DNA of 22,500 nucleotides from Chrysomallon squamiferum (lineage: Eukaryota; Mollusca; Gastropoda; Neomphalida; Peltospiridae). The notes under the pieces were generated by a model that was given only the letters and a program-made list of their open reading frames with translations, was not told the DNA's origin and made no database searches. The stretch covers positions 30,480,154 to 30,502,653 of the forward strand of contig CM022679.1 in the NCBI GenBank assembly GCA_012295275.1, read 5' to 3'. The position numbers and the translations under genes are program-made. Positions 1 to 9,833 of the stretch are shown piece by piece; within the stretch, counting starts at the first letter, position 1, and every line of letters begins with the position of its first letter.

Positions 1-84
1 TGGCCCCTTTCAAAAATAATTGGCTTGTAAAACGGTTGATATAAATTAGATACGGATGACGTTAGGAAGATTGTATGTCATGTC
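1..84. other. Short unique flank
   Basis: AT-rich unique sequence before the first TG array. No open frame or motif is recognised. Confidence 0.5.
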
Positions 85-470
85 GTGTGTGTGTGTGGTG
101 TGTGTGTGTATGTGTGTGTGTGGTGTGTGTGTGTATGTGTGTGTGTGTGGTGTGTGTGTTTGTGCGTGTGTGTGTGGTGTGTGTGTGTGTGTGTGAGTAT
201 GTATATATGAATCAATATTTGTGTGTGTGTATGTATGTATATACGTATGTGTATTTACACACGTATTCATATGTATGTGTGTATATACATCTATTGTATG
301 TGTGTGCATAAGTATGTGTACACGTGTGTATATTTGTATTTATATATGTGTATGTGTGGATGTGTGTATATAGATAGGTATGTAGGTAGTATGTATTCAT
401 GTTTCCATGTATGTATGTATGGATGTATGTTTGTTGATATGTATAATGTAGAAGAGTAAATGAATAAACT
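85..470. repeat. Compound (TG)n / (TATG)n microsatellite
   Basis: Imperfect TG repeat with TGGTG interruptions at about 85-200, passing into TATG/TGTA-type repeats to about 445. The long open frames across it on both strands (Val/Cys or His/Thr runs) are products of the repeat and not genes. Confidence 0.95.
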
Positions 471-529
471 AAGAAGTGTTTAGACAAAAATAAAAAATAT
501 GAAGAACAAAATAATAATATCATCATAAT

Positions 530-530
<1 letters not shown>

Positions 531-560
<30 letters not shown>

Positions 561-659
561 CAGAGAGAGAGACAGAGAAAGAGAGATAGATAGAGAGATA
601 GACAGAGACAGAGAGAGACAGAGAAAGAGAGATAGAGAAATAGAGAGAGAGATAGAGAA

Positions 660-692
<33 letters not shown>

Positions 693-740
693 CAGAGAAC
701 GAGAGATAGAGACAGAGAGAGACAGAAAGAGGGACAGAAA

Positions 741-832
<92 letters not shown>
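531..832. repeat. (GA)n array, imperfect then perfect
   Basis: Purine-rich array. 531-752 is GA mixed with GACA and GATA variants, and 753-832 is an uninterrupted GA tract of about 80 bp. The Ser/Leu frames on the minus strand are repeat artefacts. Confidence 0.97.
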
Positions 833-837
<5 letters not shown>

Positions 838-1210
838 AATACCCCACAGCTAAACCTCTTATTTATGAAGCGTCTCTGTGACGTGCGGGTTAAAGTCACT
901 CATCTGAGAATCTGGTGAAGTTTTGATAATCTGAGTCTGCACAGACTATTTACATCCTCGCTCACTTCACACGCTGGTTCACTGGCGAGGTTCAATGTCC
1001 GGTGAACTATCTGTCAATACGGCCTCGATAACAAGTCGACTAGACGTCTGCATCACGTTCACTTGCAACCCAATTTATCAAGACTAAGCCGTGTCTCTTT
1101 TTATACAGAGCTCTTAAAGAGCGAGTAATCTACCTTGATCTGTTCTTTTTGTAGCTGACTAAGACTTCCGCACGTGGATGTGCAGAGAATAATATCTGTT
1201 TTATTTTAGT
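833..1210. other. Unique island, no gene recognised
   Basis: Non-repetitive sequence of more balanced composition between the GA array and an AT-rich stretch. Stops occur in all frames at short intervals and no protein, tRNA or known repeat is recognised. It could be regulatory or an old degraded insertion. Confidence 0.5.
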
Positions 1211-1591
1211 TTTATGTTGTTTTCTTCCTTCGTTTTTTTTATTTTTATATCTTTTATTATTATGATTATTATTAATTTTTTTACATATATTCTTTGTTAC
1301 TTTCTTTCTGTTAAAGAGAGAGAAAAAAATTCAGTTAAAGTCATACGTAAATATATACTCCTTACCTATCTATAAACACAATTATAGACAGAAATTATCG
1401 GTTCAGCATTTATAAATATGTATAATAATGTGTGTGTATGTATATGTGTGTGAGATAAATATATCTTGTTCTGTTTTAAACATGAAGCAGAATTTTACAT
1501 TTTTCGTCATAATGTAACTGTAAATTGTTTTTCAGTCTTAACTGCATTTTCTTCGTCCTCTTCTTCTCTTTCTCTCATTCTGACACACTCA

Positions 1592-1594
<3 letters not shown>
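1211..1594. other. AT-rich intergenic or intronic DNA
   Basis: T-rich then mixed AT sequence with short ATT and TATG bits. No coding or RNA feature is seen. Confidence 0.5.
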
Positions 1595-1672
<78 letters not shown>

Positions 1673-1758
1673 GTGTCTCTCTCTGTCGTTCTCTCTCTCC
1701 CTGTCTGTCTGTCTGTCTGTCTGTCTGTATGTCTGTCTTTCTCTCTCTCTTTCATTTT
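1595..1758. repeat. (TC)n followed by (CTGT)n
   Basis: Perfect TC repeat from 1595 to 1668, then degenerate TC, then a CTGT tetranucleotide run at about 1701-1737. Confidence 0.95.
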
Positions 1759-2660
1759 TCTAAATGAATTTCCATCCTTTCCAACTGTTTAATTGTTCAG
1801 TCAATATCTATGCTGTGAATATTGTATTGACCATTTTTTCTCATTTTTTTGGCTAAACACTAAAAGATCGATGGAAACCAAAAGTAGTTGCTAATAGAAT
1901 TTTCGCCGTATTTTGCGTAAGACCATTTTCTGTGAAGGGCCCTGAAGGTATATTAGAGATAACGTAACTTTCCGTAGCAGAAACAGGATTTCACTGAAGA
2001 ATTTAAAAAAAAATATATTTAATTTTACAGTTCACTGTAGAAAGCAGAAACACGTAAAAGCAACAACATAAAAAGTAACATACAGTCAACATACAAACAT
2101 ACAAAAAAAAAAAAAAACCCAACTTTTTACACTTTTCGTGGGAGACAGTCACATTTCTTTATTCTTACGTGCTTGCACCTCATTTCCACCTGAATCTTCA
2201 TCTTTTCTGCTTTCGCAACGTTACATCGTTGAAAGTCAGTTTCTATTTTAGTTGAAGACATTTAAACTGTAAGAAAATCTGGTGCAGCAGTCTTTTACCA
2301 GGGCGGGTCAAAATATTTTAGCGGGTCAATCCGGAAAAAAAATGAATGTCAAATACTTAGCGCCATAGCTTTGGCTTTCTGTTCGCGGATCTGTGCTTGT
2401 TAGAAAGATGAATTTCTTTCTAATTTGTTAATTGCTATGGAAGACGAGGCGTTCTGTTAACTGCTGATGCTTCAAAAGGTGCATTCAGACGATATAATGC
2501 TAAAGAACAAACCACAAGACAATTATAGGCACACACTCTATTATAATAACAGATATTAATAAATATATTAAAAAATAAGTAAATAAATAATAATAAAGAT
2601 AAAAATAAAAACAAATAAATAAACGAAAACCATTTAAAAATCATTCATAAACAAAATTAT
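1759..2660. other. AT-rich unique stretch with poly-A runs
   Basis: No gene is recognised. It contains poly-A runs near 2007 and 2103, and two copies of GCGGGTCAA at 2303-2311 and 2321-2329. An open minus-strand frame at 2435-2644 is mostly AT-driven Phe/Leu/Ile codons and matches nothing I know. Confidence 0.5.
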
Positions 2661-2840
2661 TCTAAGATTTAGATATATATATGTACGTGAGTGTGTATGT
2701 ATGTAAGTATTTCGTATGTACGTATTTGTGTGTATGTGCATACGTACGTACGTATGTATTTATGAAATATACATTCATTTGTAAACATGCTTATGTATAT
2801 ATTTATTTACATAAGACAAAAAAAAAAAAAAAAAAAAATT
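2661..2840. repeat. (TATG/TACG)n array ending in poly-A
   Basis: Degenerate TATG/TACG tetranucleotides at about 2670-2790, then an A-run at about 2818-2838. Confidence 0.85.
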
Positions 2841-3100
2841 ATTTACTTAGAATTTCTTTCTCATAAAACAGCAAAAAGATCTCGAGTAATAAAAAACATA
2901 TTTATTTAAAAATTAGGCTATCGCAAACCGAATCATTTTATTTTATTTTTTATTTTTTTATTTTTATGTATATACTATAAAATAAAGGAGAAAGAAAATG
3001 AGCCTCATGTTGAGAGAGCGAGTTCTGAGATAGGATTAATGCAAATAACATATGTTCCTTTAACTTCCGAGCCAAATTGGTGCTTCCTTCCTTTTCGCAG
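2841..3100. other. AT-rich unique stretch
   Basis: Contains A/T runs (2938-2965) and an ATGCAAAT octamer near 3039. It ends in a pyrimidine-rich stretch and CAG at 3098-3100 that resembles a splice acceptor. No gene is recognised. Confidence 0.4.
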
Positions 3101-3138
3101 AGTATAGTACCTAGACCTATGACAGAGGAAGTAGGTAT

Positions 3139-3273
3139 ATGAACGAGGAAAAGAAATATTTTCGAAATCAGTTAATTAACCTACATTTTTGCTTGTTTTT
3201 GTCTGTAACTGCGCTTTCAATGCGGGAGCTATTTATAGCCGATTTCTCTGTTGTAAACAAAGGTAGTCAAGAA
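3139..3273 (+). CDS. Candidate signal-peptide first exon (speculative)
   Basis: An ATG at 3139 opens a frame whose first 27 or so residues look like a secretion signal. There is a charged N-end (MNEEKKYFRNQ), a hydrophobic core (INLHFCLFLSVTAL) and a possible cleavage after ALS. A GT at 3274 (GAA|gtacaa) would end the exon after 45 codons in phase 0. That is the phase needed to join the candidate exon at 9834 and the TSP1 exon. The secure protease exons need a signal peptide that is otherwise missing. Against it, the donor is weak, the implied intron is about 6.5 kb, and the frame runs on into a poly-A tract at 3290. The codons are not T-run driven, unlike other hydrophobic frames here. Function and membership of the downstream gene are inference only. 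Confidence 0.22.
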
Positions 3274-3560
3274 GTACAAAGCTTCATTAAAAAAAAAAAA
3301 AAAAAAAAAAAACTAGGAAAGCTAAAAAATAAAAAAAAATTAAAATTAAAAAATTAAAAGAGGAAAGAAAAAAATGATAAAAATAATTTGGTTAAATAAA
3401 TAAATATGTGAATAAAATTTAAAAAATATTGGCAAATAATCAAATAAGACATCCACTAAAAAAAAAAAAAAAATAGAAATAAATAAAATAGAAATACAAA
3501 TAAAGAAATAAGACATCCCCTAAAATAAGTTTTTTTGAAATTTAGGTAATATACAACCAC
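3274..3560. repeat. A-rich low-complexity stretch
   Basis: Poly-A at about 3289-3311 and 3459-3473, with AAAT/AAATA-type sequence between. A short near-duplicate, 'aagacatcc-ctaaaa', occurs near 3447 and 3511. Confidence 0.8.
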
Positions 3561-3769
3561 AACGATGACTATTATTATTGCTATTACTACTACTACTGCC
3601 ACCATCACTACATCTACAGTGTCTTTTAAACACAACTGTGGTACTACTACTACTGCTACTACTGCTACTACTACTACTACTGCTGCTTTTACTACTAGTA
3701 CTACTACTGCCACTACCACAACATCTACAGTGTCTTTTAAACACAACTGTGGTACTACTACTACTGCTG

Positions 3770-3802
<33 letters not shown>

Positions 3803-3875
3803 GTACTGTTTCTGCCTCTACCACTAGTAGTAGTAGTAGTAGTAGTATTTTTGTAAGTCAAGCACTACCACAGCA

Positions 3876-3918
<43 letters not shown>

Positions 3919-3925
3919 AAATAAA
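3561..3925. repeat. (TAC)n array with a 111-bp tandem duplication
   Basis: Trinucleotide array of ACT/TAC type. A non-repeat 48-bp segment (CATCTACAGTGTCTTT..., ending ...TACTGCT) occurs identically at 3610-3657 and 3721-3768, a period of 111 bp. The flanks are also similar, so this is a local tandem duplication. A stretch at about 3825-3848 runs in the opposite sense (AGT), which makes a small inverted arrangement. Frames through it (Thr or Leu or Ser runs) are artefacts. Confidence 0.92.
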
Positions 3926-4128
3926 CGTCTACCCTGACTTTATTATTGCCACCAGTGTTACGACGACTACCACCACACTTCTACTACTATTACAAATTAC
4001 TACTACTACTACTACTACTACTACCACTACTACTACTACCACTGCTACTACTACTACTACTACTATTACAAATTACTACTACTACTACTACTACAAAAAT
4101 TACTACTACTACAACTACAACAACAACA

Positions 4129-4168
<40 letters not shown>

Positions 4169-4262
4169 TTACAAATTACTACACTACCTTTTTCAAAATT
4201 TTCTACTACTGCTACTACTACTACTACTACTACACCACCACTACCACCACTACCACTCTTGC
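3926..4262. repeat. (TAC)n arrays with TTACAAAT interruptions
   Basis: ACT/TAC trinucleotides, interrupted several times by 'attacaaattac' (near 3988, 4066 and 4167). This suggests higher-order duplication inside the array. Confidence 0.92.
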
Positions 4263-4650
4263 AAGTACAGACGAACTACGGCAGATTTAACAACACATCC
4301 GTTCTTCTCTGAGCACAGCGCAACACACGAGAAGACGACGTTAACTACGACGAATCTCTTACACACTTTGTTTTAATGACCGGGCTGCGTAAACATCAGC
4401 CAAGCGCTGAATAAACACGGCGATACCAGCTCGTTTTATAACCCACACTTCACGTTAACAGCGGCCCGGTCCTGTTTCGTTGAAGCTAAAACGCACACCG
4501 CGAGCACTGAAGTTGATCAGAAAACACTCCACTTTGACTTTAAAAACAAACCCCCCTACCCTCCCCCGTCACAGAAACCTCTGCTTAGTGAACCGAAACG
4601 CTTTAATACCGTATTAAATTGATGTCAGACTTCTAGGGCAGAGTTAATTA
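4263..4650. other. Unique island of higher GC
   Basis: Non-repetitive and noticeably richer in G+C and CpG than its surroundings, including a C-rich run at about 4550-4570. No open frame of note, no recognised domain and no tRNA. A regulatory island or an old insertion are possible. Confidence 0.45.
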
Positions 4651-4914
4651 ATCTATTTTTTTTTTTTTTTTTTTTGCTTCCTTTATTACAGACGTCGAGC
4701 TTTTTGTGTCTTTTTTTCCATTTTTTTATTATTATTATTATTTTTTTTTTTACAAAGCAGAAGTATGTGATTGTTGGGTTTGCTGTATAAAGAATTTAAT
4801 AACTGATTTTTATTTTGTCAACACAGCTAATGTTTCTTCTTCTTCTGACGTTTACTGTTCAGAATAACAGCAACAGCGACTGTTATTTATAGAAATAATA
4901 GCTTTACAACAACA
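4651..4914. other. T-rich stretch
   Basis: Poly-T at about 4657-4675, ATT repeats at about 4725-4742 and another T-run to 4751, then AT-rich sequence. No gene is seen. Confidence 0.6.
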
Positions 4915-5220
4915 ACTAGGGCAACTGCTTCTGCTGATACTACAACTACTACTGCTGTAACAACAACAACAACAACAATAACAACAACTACTACTTTAAC
5001 GATTACTGCTATTGCTGCTACTCTTGCTACTAGTATTAACTACTGCGGCTTCTACCACCGTTTCTGCTACGACTACAACTACCACCACTGCTACTATTAT
5101 TACCACTATCGCTAAACCTACAACAACAACAGTAATCACTACCACTACTACAACAACCACTAATATTATTTCTAATACTACCATTAATGCTAGGACTCCC
5201 ACTAATACTACAACAACGAT

Positions 5221-5315
<95 letters not shown>

Positions 5316-5325
5316 TTATAACAAC
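4915..5325. repeat. ACA/ACT trinucleotide array with a perfect (TAC)n core
   Basis: Degenerate ACA, ACT and ATT trinucleotides from about 4915. They pass into an uninterrupted TAC tract at 5221-5314 (about 94 bp). The length gradient from degenerate to perfect suggests an actively changing microsatellite. Confidence 0.95.
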
Positions 5326-5343
5326 CCTTTCTATTGCCACTAC

Positions 5344-5546
5344 CTCTGGTTCTGTTATTGCCAAAGAGACAATTAAAACAGCGCCTCTGTAGAAATTTCC
5401 CCATTTAAACAACAGATATTGTGTCGAGCCTATTTCATAAACACTTGCATCATTTAATTGAAAATTAACTTTACGCCTGTCACGGGCAAACAACTGACTA
5501 TGCAGTGGTGAGTTTCCAGAAACGACACGCTGATGCTCAAATTGTT
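5344..5546 (-). other. Open segment with splice-like ends, minus strand (speculative exon)
   Basis: On the minus strand, a branch-point-like TACTAAC sits about 27 bases before a CAG at 5547-5549. A frame then stays open for about 67 codons and reaches a weak GAG|GTAGTG donor at 5343. The residues (for example EQFEHQRVVSGN and RDRRKVNFQLND) are of mixed composition and not repeat-derived. I recognise no family. The frame continues into the TAC array as a Val run, so the open length could be chance. Confidence 0.15.
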
Positions 5547-5688
5547 CTGTACGGAACGTCAAAACCAATAAGAGTTAGTAAACCTTCAAACTTCATAAAT
5601 AGTAAAGAGAAAAATGAAAAAGTTCTGATAGTGTAAAAGTGCAGTGTAGGTATTTTGGCACTGTTACAAGTACATTTAGACAGAACAA

Positions 5689-5723
<35 letters not shown>

Positions 5724-5930
5724 TCATTTGGTGTTTAAGCAAAATCCAGTTCTCACGTCTCTGCAGAAATTGTCGAGTCAGTGGAAAAATTTCATCATTT
5801 AAGTATCTGACGTAATCACTGCAGAAGTTGTCTCCCTTGAAAATTGGGCAAGTTAGAGTTATTTACCTTGAACATTTTTTTTTTTAAGTGGAAAAACAAA
5901 TTCGAAATATAAAATAGTGTATTTTTTTTT
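5547..5930. other. Unique AT-rich stretch with a 30-A run
   Basis: Contains a poly-A tract at 5690-5719, short unique sequence, and T-runs near 5875 and 5922. Nothing coding is recognised. Confidence 0.5.
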
Positions 5931-5954
5931 TCATTCTTATCAATACAATACGTC

Positions 5955-6165
5955 TGCTACTTCCAGTACCTACTACCACAACAACAACTACTTCTACTAT
6001 TACACCTACTGCTGCTATTATTACTACTGTTACAATAACCACTACATCAGCTACTGCAATTACTACTACTACTACTACAACTACTACTATTACTTCTCCT
6101 ATTACGATAGAACGATAATAATTACTACTAATAGTGCAACCACTACTACTACTAATAATAATAAT
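5955..6165. repeat. Degenerate ACT/ATT trinucleotide array
   Basis: Imperfect ACT/ACA/ATT trinucleotides. The Tyr/Asn-rich frame through it is an artefact. Confidence 0.85.
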
Positions 6166-6238
6166 TCGATTATAAGTTTTATTTTGTTCTAAATATTTAT
6201 TATGTGAGGAAAATTATTATAGATCAAAATGTTGTAAC

Positions 6239-6395
<157 letters not shown>

Positions 6396-6660
6396 AGACA
6401 GTGAAATGTATCCTATCTACCTACATAATATATATATATACAAAGGGGAGAGAGAGAGAGAACGAGAAAGAAATAGAAACACACACATATACACACTCAT
6501 ATAGCAAGCGAGCAACTATTATTAAAAAAACCTTAATAAAAACAGGACACAAAAAAAAAAAAAAAAATCGCATTTCCACACTCAGTAACCTTTTGAAAAA
6601 AAAAAAAAAAAAAAAAAAGTAGAAAGTGAGAAAGAGAAAGGATAGAAAATAAGATAATCG
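6396..6660. other. AT- and A-rich stretch
   Basis: Short TA, GA and CA repeats, with poly-A runs at about 6551-6567 and 6596-6618. No gene is seen. Confidence 0.6.
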
Positions 6661-6985
6661 TGTGAAGTGAACAAAGAGAAACAAACACCCACTGCTCCTC
6701 TAGATGTGTCCTAGTACACGCGACCTGCGACAAGAATAAAAAGATAAGTAAAATCTACATTGAGAGTCGGTGTGAACGCTTCGCATGAAGACTGGTCAGG
6801 GCGTGGTCAGGGCGTGTGCAGCTTAACACAGATAGGTATCGGAGTACGCCTAGTTTATCTGCTGTAATTTAATAATCCACCCATGTTCCGTACATCCATT
6901 AGAAAGCAGCAGAGATGTCGCTTTACTTTCTGTTTCAACCCGTGTATTCATTTCAAAGGTTTTGAAAATGCGGCGACTTAGTGCA
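6661..6985. other. Unique island with an 11-bp direct repeat
   Basis: Non-repetitive sequence. GGTCAGGGCGT occurs twice in perfect tandem at 6794-6804 and 6805-6815. No coding frame or known element is recognised. Confidence 0.5.
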
Positions 6986-7313
6986 GAACATCGTATATAT
7001 ATATATATACATGTTGTTTGTTAAATTATATCTCCAACTGACTGACTGTCTGTTTATAGTTAATATGGATGGCTGTTGCAGTGCCAGTATATATATATAT
7101 ATATAAGTTTAACCGACTGTTTGTTAGAACCATTCTTTGCTAAAAATAAAGTAGGTTTTCACCATGAAAAGTATAACCTTGGAAATTTATGAAAACCTTC
7201 TGTTCTAACTTTTGTTATTTTCTTAAATATAAAGATAAGAAAGAAAAAAAAAATATATATATATTCACAAAAATAATAACGGACAACTAGTTATTGTCTT
7301 TATTTATTTATTA

Positions 7314-7350
<37 letters not shown>
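6986..7350. repeat. Short (TA)n tracts and a (TTA)n tract
   Basis: TA tracts at about 6991-7008, 7087-7106 and 7253-7264, and an ATT trinucleotide tract at about 7314-7349, separated by AT-rich unique sequence. No gene. Confidence 0.8.
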
Positions 7351-7351
<1 letters not shown>

Positions 7352-7680
7352 TACATTTGTAAGCACGACACAGCACTGCAAGTTCACGAAGAAAGAAGTA
7401 ATATTAACAGCCTACATATATCGCCGTAGTCTGCTACATTTATCAAACAGTGGTCTCAAGACACAGATAGAAATGTAGAGTATTTACAATTAAAATAGAG
7501 GTTTTTCGTTATCTGTTCTCTCAGCGGGTAGCTCCAGCGAGGTAATTTTCCTTCTGTGTTTGCATCGTTTTTCTAATTTTCTGGCTGGAAAATCGGATTA
7601 CAGAAACTTTATCAAGCCGATTTTGTCTTATTGAGTTAGAATTAGATTGTGTTCGTGAAGGCAACTGGGCATTTTCTCAT
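7351..7680. other. Unique stretch, no gene recognised
   Basis: Mixed-composition sequence. A 17-base segment at about 7530-7546 is flanked by CTCTCAG and GTAATT, but it has no phase partner in the protease gene, so I do not call it an exon. Confidence 0.45.
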
Positions 7681-7850
7681 TTGTTGTTGTTGTTGTTGTT
7701 GTTGCTCTTCTTCTTATTGCTATTATTATTTTTGTTGTTGTTGCTGTTGTTATAATTATTATTGTCATTATTAATATTATTGTTGTTATTATTATTATTT
7801 TCATTATCGTTGTTGTATTGTTGTTGTTGTTATTATTATTGCTGTTGTCA
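7681..7850. repeat. (GTT)n/(ATT)n array
   Basis: Alternating blocks of GTT and ATT trinucleotides with small interruptions. Confidence 0.9.
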
Positions 7851-8203
7851 CAAATGGTGAAAGAGTTAATATTTAAGCTTCAACTATATACATCATCCAT
7901 CATCTAATACTGACAAGATGAACGACAACAGCAACATGTAAATAACAACTACAGCGACAGTCAAATATATATATATATATATATATATACATACATAAAA
8001 CACATTTGGTTATCAACACATCAAAATACGCCTGTCATTTATCAAATGATACATAAAATATCAGTCGAAAATTATTATCAGTATTAATATATATTTTTTT
8101 CTACATTTTTTTCATATCTTCATTATTATGATTATTATTTATAGAAAATATTTTTTTGTTTTTTGTTCGTGGAATCTTTTTTTTTTTTTTTTTTTTTTTT
8201 TTA
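7851..8203. other. AT-rich stretch with (TA)n and poly-T
   Basis: TA tract at about 7966-7989, AT-rich sequence, then a poly-T run at about 8177-8202. No gene. Confidence 0.7.
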
Positions 8204-8455
8204 TCAAGATCAAGCAAGTCTCAGCTATTCAGCTCATTCAGAGACATCCAGCAATTTCTCTGCTACCAGTGTAGATACTTAAAAGCTTCTGATCTTTATC
8301 GACAGAACGATTTCGTTTTACAAGTGTATGTTTAAATATGAATTTAAATTATTCACAAAGCAGTTTGACGACGACTCTCAATCTAAATCTCATCGCTGCT
8401 GTTTTATCCGGCGATCTGCAGAGTTTGAATTTTAGAGATGAAAATCAGAGAGGGA
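8204..8455. other. Unique stretch, no gene recognised
   Basis: An ATG at 8338 opens about 40 codons (starting MNLNYSQSSLTTT) before running into poly-A/GA at 8455. It has no clear signal peptide, donor site or family resemblance, so I leave it unassigned. Confidence 0.4.
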
Positions 8456-8810
8456 AAAAAAAAAAAAAAAAAAAGAGAGAGAGAGAGAGAAAAAATGATT
8501 TCACCCATTTTTCATGCCATTAAGAAAGAAAGAAAAAAAAAAAAAAAAAACGTCTGTTTTTATGTCTGTCTGCTGAAAATATGCGTGTCTGAAATTTAAT
8601 AATGTCTCCGCAAGCAGATTATTATTATCATCACCATCTTCATCATCATCATCATTATTATTAATATTATTATATTATTATTATCATCATCATCATCATC
8701 AGTAAAGAGTTATTTTATGTACATATTATTGTTATTAATAATAATCATAATAATAATAATCATCATCATCATTTCATCATCATCATCATCATCTTCTTCT
8801 TCTTCGTCTC
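8456..8810. repeat. Poly-A/GA tracts and (ATC/ATT)n array
   Basis: A-runs at about 8456-8474 and 8534-8550, with GA between. An ATC/ATT trinucleotide array fills about 8618-8805, switching to the complementary sense (AATAAT) around 8740-8760. Confidence 0.9.
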
Positions 8811-8990
8811 AGGGGGAATCAAAATATTCCGCTGTCTTTCAGACGTGCTCGACCCGCCCCTGTCTCGAATGTTTAAAATGATTTTCTCTTCCCAGTACTT
8901 TTAATGCTCTGGGGAATAAAGACATGGAATCTAATTAGAAAATCACACTTTGCTCGGCGAGGCTAGTATTAAACGAAACCCAGAAAGCTA
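8811..8990. other. Unique stretch, no gene recognised
   Basis: Mixed-composition sequence. CTTTCAG at about 8836-8842 resembles an acceptor, but the frame after it closes within about a dozen codons. Confidence 0.4.
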
Positions 8991-9040
8991 TATATATATA
9001 TATACATAAAAAATAAAAAAGAGATAATATGAGGGAAAGG

Positions 9041-9095
<55 letters not shown>

Positions 9096-9133
9096 CAACA
9101 AAGTAGGAATAATATCAAAAAAAAAAAAAATAA

Positions 9134-9176
<43 letters not shown>

Positions 9177-9195
9177 AAAAAATAAAAAATAAATC
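8991..9195. repeat. (TA)n and very long poly-A tracts
   Basis: TA tract at about 8991-9004. An uninterrupted run of 44 A lies at 9041-9084, and nearly pure A with rare T covers 9117-9190. No recognisable retroposon body precedes it. Confidence 0.92.
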
Positions 9196-9480
9196 TACAG
9201 CCAGTTGCCTTGACCCACTTCTTTTGTTGGTTCTGTAGGTTGACGAAGGTAAATAGGTGCTTTGACAGGTCGCAGGTCAGCTATAAAGAGAAAGGTCGAA
9301 ATCGGAGCAAATGATCAATCACGGGGCGCTATCTGCCAGGTTTTTGTTGGCGGTGAAATACATGTTTATAAATCAGTTAATGTCGCGGGTTTATCGCGGT
9401 TTTCCCCGGTGGTCTCGCCTCCTCGCCGACTTCCGCTCAGACAGGGACCTATAATTAGTCCTTTTTCTTTTTCTTTCCTT
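9196..9480. other. Unique GC-richer island upstream of the protease exons
   Basis: Non-repetitive, CpG-containing sequence. A frame is open from 9262 to 9585, but it has no ATG start and its end is T-run coded. An ATG at 9315 opens a separate frame of about 48 codons. Neither looks like a known domain or a convincing signal peptide. The DR1/TATA-like element listed separately lies here. It could be a proximal promoter or an unrecognised 5' exon of the protease gene. Confidence 0.4.
9267..9288 (+). promoter_or_regulatory. Possible DR1 hormone-response element next to a TATA-like box
   Basis: AGGTCG (9267-9272), one spacer base and AGGTCA (9274-9279) form a direct repeat with spacing 1, the arrangement bound by RXR/HNF4-type nuclear receptors. 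Two bases later is TATAAAG (9282-9288). If real, transcription would start near 9310, about 520 bp before the first likely protease exon. Short motifs like this also occur by chance. Confidence 0.25.
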
Positions 9481-9833
9481 CTTTCCTTCTTTTTTTTTTC
9501 TTTTTTTTTTAATTTTTCGTCTGTGAACAGACAAACAATGAAGCTCCAACGTGATGCTTCTGCTTTTTACAATCGCAAGATCTAATTACTAACTGCTAAC
9601 CTTTCAGCACCTGATTAAATCAAAGGCTATGGTATGTGTGTGTGTGTTTTTTTTTTTTCTTCGTTTTTTTTTTGTGTTTCTTTTTAATGTTTTTTTTTAA
9701 TGTTTGTTTTCTTCTTGTGTATTTCTTTGCTGCCGTTTTAATGCAGTAGTCTTGTTTGTATCAGGTTGTCTGTTTGATAACGTTAATTTCTGCTGATATT
9801 AAAAAAAAGTGGCTATCTTTTAAATCGTTTCAG
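9481..9833. other. T-rich stretch before the first likely protease exon
   Basis: Runs of T and TTC from about 9464 to 9735, then sequence ending in a pyrimidine-biased stretch and CAGCAG (9831-9836). It is best read as intron or 5' flank. Confidence 0.5.

Noticed and set aside
212-899. Long Ser/Leu, Val/Cys and His/Thr ORFs at the left end
   Set aside because: They are translations of TG and GA microsatellites. The same applies to the ORFs at 1466-1792, 3456-4290, 5012-5404, 5917-6404, 12130-12447, 12863-13081, 16020-16259, 17345-18369, 19024-19206, 19786-20049, 21029-21420 and 21914-22366.
9687-9749. 20-codon hydrophobic mini-ORF (signal-peptide-like) just before the 9834 exon
   Set aside because: It is hydrophobic only because the DNA is T-rich (Phe/Leu/Val codons). 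It ends in TAG right after CAG, with no usable in-phase donor.
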